Shown here: positions 58,594-64,000 of the stretch, piece after piece | Layout of the letters: the number at the start of each line of letters is the position of its first letter | Numbering within the stretch: the first letter of the stretch is position 1 | Origin: Oreocharis arfaki | Lineage: Eukaryota; Chordata; Aves; Passeriformes; Paramythiidae | Assembly (NCBI GenBank): GCA_013398015.1 | Contig: VZRR01010232.1 | Span: 277,065-341,064 of the forward strand | Direction: 5' to 3' | Length of the DNA stretch: 64,000 bases | Translations under genes and position numbers: made by a program | Notes under the pieces: generated by a model | What the model was told of the DNA's origin: nothing | Databases searched by the model: none | Seen by the model: only the letters and a program-made list of their open reading frames with translations

Positions 58594-61500
58594 TCTTCTT
58601 ATTTGACACCAAAAGTGGTAGAGAACCAATCAGAGGAGGTAAAGTTTAAAAAAAAAATAAATAAAACCCCCAATTTTTCCCCACAAAATAGAAAAATACT
58701 CAGTTCAGCACTTTGACAAGCTCTTCGTTGTTGCTGGTGTCAGAGCATATTCTGAGGTTGGGGTTATGGTGTGACTTTTTCGTAACATGGCCATGGCAGC
58801 CAGGCTGGCTGAGAAGGGAGGGAGGCTGGGGACAGCCCCTGGGGCAGCAGCACCCTCATCATGGGCACCCTCACCCTGTCACACACTCGGGCACCCAAGG
58901 CAAACTGCTGCCCCTCCTGTCCCTGCTCTTGTGTCTGCAAGAAAAGGATGGAACAGATCCACATGGGTGGACAATCCCAGAGAGCGGTTAGGTCCCAACA
59001 GTGAACATCCATGCAACTACTGGAACATAAAAACACCACTCAACCATCGTTCAGAACCACTTTTTACACCTCTTAGACCATTTCTGTTCTTTGGCCCACA
59101 TCTATCTTTGGATTCCTCAGCTGCTGAAAGGGCACAGGAGACTCTCATCACACAAAAACCAGCAAAGTCCATGGCAATGTGTCCTGAAATTGTATGTCAG
59201 TTGCAGTATTTCCACTGCATTTGGCCAACTGGATCATTGTGCAGGGACTGGAAAAGTGTCCTCTTGGCTTGGTGCTGCAGTGCTACCCCTGCCTGCCCTT
59301 ACACGTGGTTCCTACTAGACAAGTAAGAGGAGTGGGGAGAAGGAGGGGACAAGTGAAACAAGATCATTCATGGAGATCCCAACCAACAGACACTGGCCTA
59401 GGTCCTGTGGAAGCTCCACTGATTTCAATGAAGAAAGAGTCTGGTGGATGGAGAGAACTGATGCATGACATGCTGATGGATTCGGATAGAGCTCAATGAA
59501 GTTGCCATTTGAGGAGGTCCTGGGGGACCACAAGACATCCTCAAGCAGGGCGTCCCTGGGAATAACATGTCTGGTGCCTTGCCTAAGTAAAAACCTGGCA
59601 ATTCATGCAGAAAGAACAACTAAATAGAAAGAAGAACAACACTCCCTTGGCAGGAGAAGTTGTGAAAGAGGCTTGTTTTCAGACTGGCTGACAACGCACG
59701 CACAGAGAGAAAAATCTGGGTTTTAAGTCAATGCACTGGGTAGAATCAAGGCTGGGGACAAGATGGGGTATGTGTGTGTGAGTGTGGGAAGCAGTGGTAT
59801 TTGGCATGGATGCCTTGAAAACTTGCTCAGGCTGTTCAGGGATGGTATGTAGCACTTTACTGCTTTGGCTCAGCTGTTCTATTGCACAAGTGACAGCTAA
59901 AGGCTCTGAAAGAGAGGGGAAGAACGGAAAAGTGAAAGGTGCGGAAGTTTCAAGTTTTATGTCAGAGCAATGTCAGGCTGGAGAAGAGAGAGGGATGATG
60001 TAATAGGTGGGGGAGAGAGGGAGAAAAGAGGTTAATGGGGAACAGTAAAATTTCAAATGCAGTATTTTATTACAGTATTGAAACTGATGCTTACAGTTTA
60101 ACAATAGGGCTGGCATGGAATAGCTTAGTGGTGTGAGCCAGCAGTGCCAGGAGGATTTATGATTTTTTTTTATTAATTTTAATATTGCAGAAGGAAAGCC
60201 TGAGTCTTGTTTGGGTTGACAAGCCTGGTAAATTGGAGTGTGCTTGGAAATGCTGGCCACTGGAAACTTGCCTGGGCTCACCACTCCAGAGGAGGGAGCC
60301 AGGGCTGTTGGGTATTTAATGGAGTCTGTTGTTTCCTTTAGAAGCAAAAGAGGAAAAGTGGCAGAGAAAGGAGGGGCAGAGCTACCTGTGGTCAGCCATG
60401 GACTCCTGGGGAAGAGACTCCCGCTGGAGGTGCCTCTTTGCGAGCAGGGAACCTTCTCCAGGCTGCCCCCAGCCCATCTCCAAATGACAGAGATGCTGCC
60501 AGAAAAGCCTTGTGAGCCCAGACAGGGTGGAGTTGGGCTCTTTATGAATCTGATTTGTGGCCCAGAGCGCTGTACAATAATAAACAGCTTGTGTGGTCGT
60601 GGGAGGCTTTTCTCAGTCTCAGGCACAGAGACTGAAATTTTTTCCTGTGCTGATGGTCAGCGCTGGGTCTGTAATCGTGTCGGTCCCATGTATAACCACA
60701 GACCCCAGTGATGCTCCATGCCAGGGTGAGTGAGACAGGACTGCAGGGCAGGAAGGGACACTGAACAGGAAGAGCTGCAGAGGGGCTGGAAAAGCCTAAA
60801 CATGAGGGAGGAAGGTCAGTGTGTTGGGAACATGGGCTTGAAAACAGGCTCAGAAGGTTCCTGCCTGTACAGATTATTGTATGAGGCGAAGGAGATCGGG
60901 AGGGAAATCTTGGACTGAACATTTTCATCACCTGTGAGTCACAGTAAAGCCTCCAGGCATCATCCCACTGGCTCAGCCAGTCAATACCCTGCAGCCACAG
61001 AAAGACCCCCACAAGAAAGTACTGGCAGGCCCGTTCTGCTGCATGCACGGCATGGGGGACAACTGTAAACAGGAGATCCTGAAAGTTTAAGTAAGCAGAG
61101 GTTAATTCAATAAAGCACTTGAGGCATTAAGTTAAAATGCCTAGAAAAATTAAGAATTATACACTACTAAGTTTGTGAAACACAAAAAACGTATCACTAT
61201 TTATGTCCTACTACCTAGCAGAAGGCACAAACATGCTCATTTCTTTTTCAGTGGGAAGACTGTTTGCCAACATTTTCATGATGTAGATAAATCCAAAGGA
61301 GGCAAAGCAAAAGGCTGCTCTCTCCTTGCCCTGCTCTTGCGGAAATGACACAATCCTGAGGTTAAATTCCAGCTGGTTACCCTGTCCCCAAAGTAACCAG
61401 CTCCTGAATGCCATAAGACAACTGGGAAACTCTTTAGCTGCCTCTGCTGCATCCTGTTTTGATCCGTTTATAACTTTAAAAATAGACAAATAAATGAAAA

Positions 61501-62259
61501 CATAAGTCCCAACATAAGTCCCATGCCATCACAAGCATTGTTTCTGGGAGGAGTGAGGGAGGTTTTGGATCAGCAGGGTGGCAGACAAATGCCCTGAGGT
61601 AATATACTTGGTGAAGAGAAGGAAAATAGAACAGCCAGGACAGATGTGTGGGACCTGGGCCGCCTTCCAGAGGTGATGGAGTTTCCCTGAGCCTCTGGCA
61701 CAGGAACATCCGTGCGCTCTGTATACAGAGAGGCAGATATAGTCTGTAAGGGCCAGCAGGGGATATGGCTGTGCAAGGCTGTGCCTGCTTGCCATTAACA
61801 AAGCATTTCCCAGGTGCTCACTGGAAATTTAAATTCTGTAAGTTTTAAAATTTTATCTTTGCTGAACCAGCTGTTACCTTCCTCACGGATCTGTGCACAC
61901 ACAGGAAGAGAAAGTGGCTCCTGCGTTCCTGGTGCCTCCAGGAGACGCCGGAGTCTTTTACCAGTGAGGGGTGAAAGCCTGGAGCTCCTGCTCTGAACCA
62001 GAACCAGCTCCTTGCCCCTCATTTGAGGGGTACGTCCTGCCTGAGGAAAGAGCCTCCTTGGGATGGTTTTGACTCCAGGGCAGTGCCACCTGAGGAGTAC
62101 GCATGAGACTCTGACCTCTGCGCTGGTCCTGGTGACACAAGCCACGTGTCTCCTGACCCCTGCCCATCTCACATCTGAGGCTGAGTCCCGGGCTCCAGGT
62201 GAAAGGGGTGTTTTGCAGCAGCCCCAGAGCCCCAGGACCCCTCCTGTGCCACGGGCAGT
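58594..62259. other. Unassigned non-coding DNA
   Basis: No gene recognised. The longest frame of the window (217 codons, minus strand, 59973-60626) lies here. It has no domain, overlaps a 157-codon plus-strand frame, and its translation has no family resemblance. A possible short scrap of the old palindromic repeat (GGAAGCTCCACTGATTTCAATG) lies at 59409-59430. Confidence 0.35.
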
Positions 62260-62800
62260 GCTGTTCCTTCCCCGCCGCTGCGGCAGCGAGAGGTGACGTT
62301 CTGCAGAGCAGCTTGCCATTCTCCAGTTTCCCTTAGTGACCAAGCTACATATGTTCAGAAAAGTGAATTTATGTCGGCGGCTTGTTGTTCTCAGCCAGAA
62401 GATTCAGTCTGATTTGTATATAGCTCTGCATAAATTCCTCGTTAACCTTTACAACCATCTGGAGCGGGAGTCGCTCCTCACATCACAGCGGACTGTGGCA
62501 ACGGCAGCGAGCGTAACCCGAACCGCGGGGCTTTACGAGGCTGTGCCAGGCACTGCCGGAGCTGCAGCAGGAGGGCAAGGGCAAAAAACACCTCTATGGG
62601 GTCCCCACCCAGCCCAATCCGAAGGGAAGCACAGCCCCGGGCGATACCCAAGGCAGCGCCTTCCCCAGAGGCCAGGGGCTGTTGCTCCTCTCCTTGCGCA
62701 GCACACACCCTCTCCCTCCTGTCTCCTCGTTTAAGCACAGGCAGCTGCTTAATGCGAGGCTGCTCAGCCTCCGACGGCAGCCACGCGCTTAATGCTTCAA
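62260..62800. promoter_or_regulatory. CpG-rich block
   Basis: Roughly 30 CpGs by hand count, clustered at 62263-62297 (CCGCCGCTGCGGCAGCGAG) and 62461-62680 (for example AGCGAGCGTAACCCGAACCG), unlike the CpG-poor surroundings. Between the two clusters lies an AT-rich CNE-like patch (ATAAATTCCTCGTTAACC). It could be a weak CpG island, a promoter of a non-coding transcript or part of the CNE cluster to its right. No TATA box or start can be assigned. Confidence 0.35.
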
Positions 62801-63230
62801 TTTCCACATTTTATTTTATATGTAATTTAAAGCCCATGGTGCCTTAATTGTAAAATAGGCCTTATTAAAATAATAGCTCGAGAAGCAGTGGGGTACCCTG
62901 CACGGCGGATTGAAGGCTTCTGTCTTAACTGCTGTTTACAAAGATTTAAAAGGGAGATACAACCGAAATAGAGCTGTAGAGGTGTTTCCAATGCGAGTGA
63001 TGGACCAAAGACCACTGGATAATTAAGCCTCTTCCCTTCTCCTTCCTCTCACCTCACAGTGTAATCTCTCGCTCTCTTTAGGTATCCAGAGCCACCCTTC
63101 GCTGCATTTATGATTGATGATGCAGTGCAGATACTTCGGTACCAGTAAGCAGCGTGGGGTTTTGATTAATGATGTTGGTGGCACTCCCAGAAGACCAGTG
63201 GCAAATAATATTGTTATCCAAAACCAGCTA
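62801..63230. promoter_or_regulatory. Candidate conserved non-coding element
   Basis: CCTTAATTGTAAAATAGGCC, TTATTAAAATAATAGCTCG, CTGGATAATTAAGCC and TTTTGATTAATGATG. A dense run of TAAT/ATTA cores with no simple repeat. It also contains the exon-like 63-nt segment at 63082-63144. Confidence 0.35.
63082..63144 (+). other. Exon-like 63-nt segment
   Basis: The segment is preceded by a long pyrimidine-rich tract ending CTCGCTCTCTTTAG (acceptor AG at 63080-63081) and followed by a donor-like GTAAGC at 63145. Its length is a multiple of three, and one frame is open throughout (YPEPPFAAFMIDDAVQILRY plus a split codon); the other two frames stop. I do not recognise the peptide. It could be a cassette exon of a gene whose other exons lie outside the window, an exon of a non-coding RNA, or chance. 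Confidence 0.15.
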
Positions 63231-64000
63231 ACACAACTAGGAAAACAGCACAGTCCTATGAGTTCGGAGAAGTCCTTCTGGTCTAAAATTACCCCTCTGC
63301 TGTCCAAATCCTCCTTTCTGGAGACAGCGCTGAGAGATGGAAGGCAGGACCACAGAACTGAGAGCTGCCTATAAACTCCCTACATCTTGTCCCATGCAAG
63401 GGACAGTCTCAGTCCCAGTGTAAGTTAGGGCTCCTTAAGGCTGGTCTGATTTATGTCACGCTTCAGGTCTCTCAGGTAGCGAATGAGCAGGACGTGACCA
63501 ACCACTGCATCACACCTGATCTTCGTGGAGGTCAAGAACAGGCTAGCACAGCATCCTCAGGCAGGGGTGCTTGCTCTGCCCTGACTACCCCCAACCAGCC
63601 CTGCCCAACCCAACCCTGCAGCTGAAGGAGCAGAGGGGCCATGGGGTGACTTGCAGCATCACAGTCACCAGCACGTAAACTGCCCCTTCAGCCTGGCACG
63701 ATAGCTCCATTTCGTCCTCAGCCCTGTGTGTTCCAGACACACTGGGGCTCGGGAAGGGTGTTTTCCCCCACCTCCACTGTCTGTGTTGTACCCGCATCCT
63801 CCCGAGCCTGCAAGGCTTGGCAGAGTTTAGTTGCCTGCTCGAAGGGCATGTGCATTCTTCCCATCAGACTTCAGTCGGACGCCTCCCCTCTCCTAGACTG
63901 AAGGATGAAACAGGAGGCACAGTGCCCCAGGGTTTGCATGCTGTGGCTTCTGAAGCCTGTCTCGCTGCCAGCAGGAGCAGTCAGTGCTCACGCTGTAGAG
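63231..64000. other. Unassigned non-coding DNA
   Basis: No gene or named repeat recognised up to the window end. It is GC-richer than the block before it, with a 70-codon chance frame on the minus strand. Confidence 0.35.

Noticed and set aside
59973..60626. 217-codon minus-strand open frame, the longest in the window
   Set aside because: No domain, signal or family resemblance; overlaps a 157-codon frame on the other strand; length is explained by local composition.
61795..62343. 182-codon minus-strand open frame next to the CpG-rich block
   Set aside because: Low-complexity arginine/serine-rich look typical of GC-rich chance frames; no family match by eye.

Overview
The window looks like non-coding nuclear DNA from an amniote, most likely a bird. 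Two stretches read as the worn 3' ends of CR1 LINEs (about 11.05-11.30 kb and 22.75-22.85 kb), with the typical rGGTTGGAC..GATGACCT..CCTTCCAACC..GATTCTGT layout. Older relics resembling CR1/L3, L2 and MIR are also present. I saw no Alu, B1 or L1 sequence and no young repeats, which fits the repeat-poor genome of a bird. The species cannot be named from this.

I found no protein-coding gene I can defend. The longest open frames (about 180-217 codons) carry no recognisable domain, overlap other open frames on both strands, and are no longer than chance gives in the GC-richer blocks. I also see no tRNA, rRNA, CRISPR array, phage or bacterial feature. The best reading is intergenic or deep intronic DNA, of the gene-desert kind often found around developmental regulators. 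The target gene, if there is one, lies outside the window.

Layout. 1-5.1 kb: unassigned. 5.16-6.57 kb: AT-rich, homeodomain-motif-dense blocks that look like conserved non-coding elements (CNEs). 6.6-13 kb: a cluster of old repeats (palindromic-type relics, MIR/L2-like pieces, a CR1 3' end, a CR1/L3 reverse-transcriptase scrap). 13-30 kb: mostly AT-rich unassigned DNA with CNE-like blocks near 14.0, 15.2-15.7, 16.3, 21.5, 23.2-23.5, 24.8 and 27.1 kb, a long A/G microsatellite at 20.35 kb and a G-quadruplex motif at 21.9 kb. 30.3-31.6 kb: a MIR-like relic, a small CpG-rich islet and an old CR1 tail. 31.6-50 kb: unassigned, with CNE-like blocks near 35.1, 38.1 and 41.5 kb and a GC-rich hairpin at 46.9 kb. 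51-58 kb: strong CNE-like blocks, more ancient repeat relics and a perfect inverted repeat. 62.2-63.2 kb: a CpG-rich block, then a CNE-like block that holds a 63-nt segment bounded by good splice signals.

CNE calls rest on composition and motif density read by eye. Conservation was not measured. I did not find a new biological system here. The items most worth a check are the 46.9 kb hairpin, the 63.08 kb exon-like segment, the CpG islet at 30.6 kb, the repeated ancient repeat family and the motif-dense CNE candidates.
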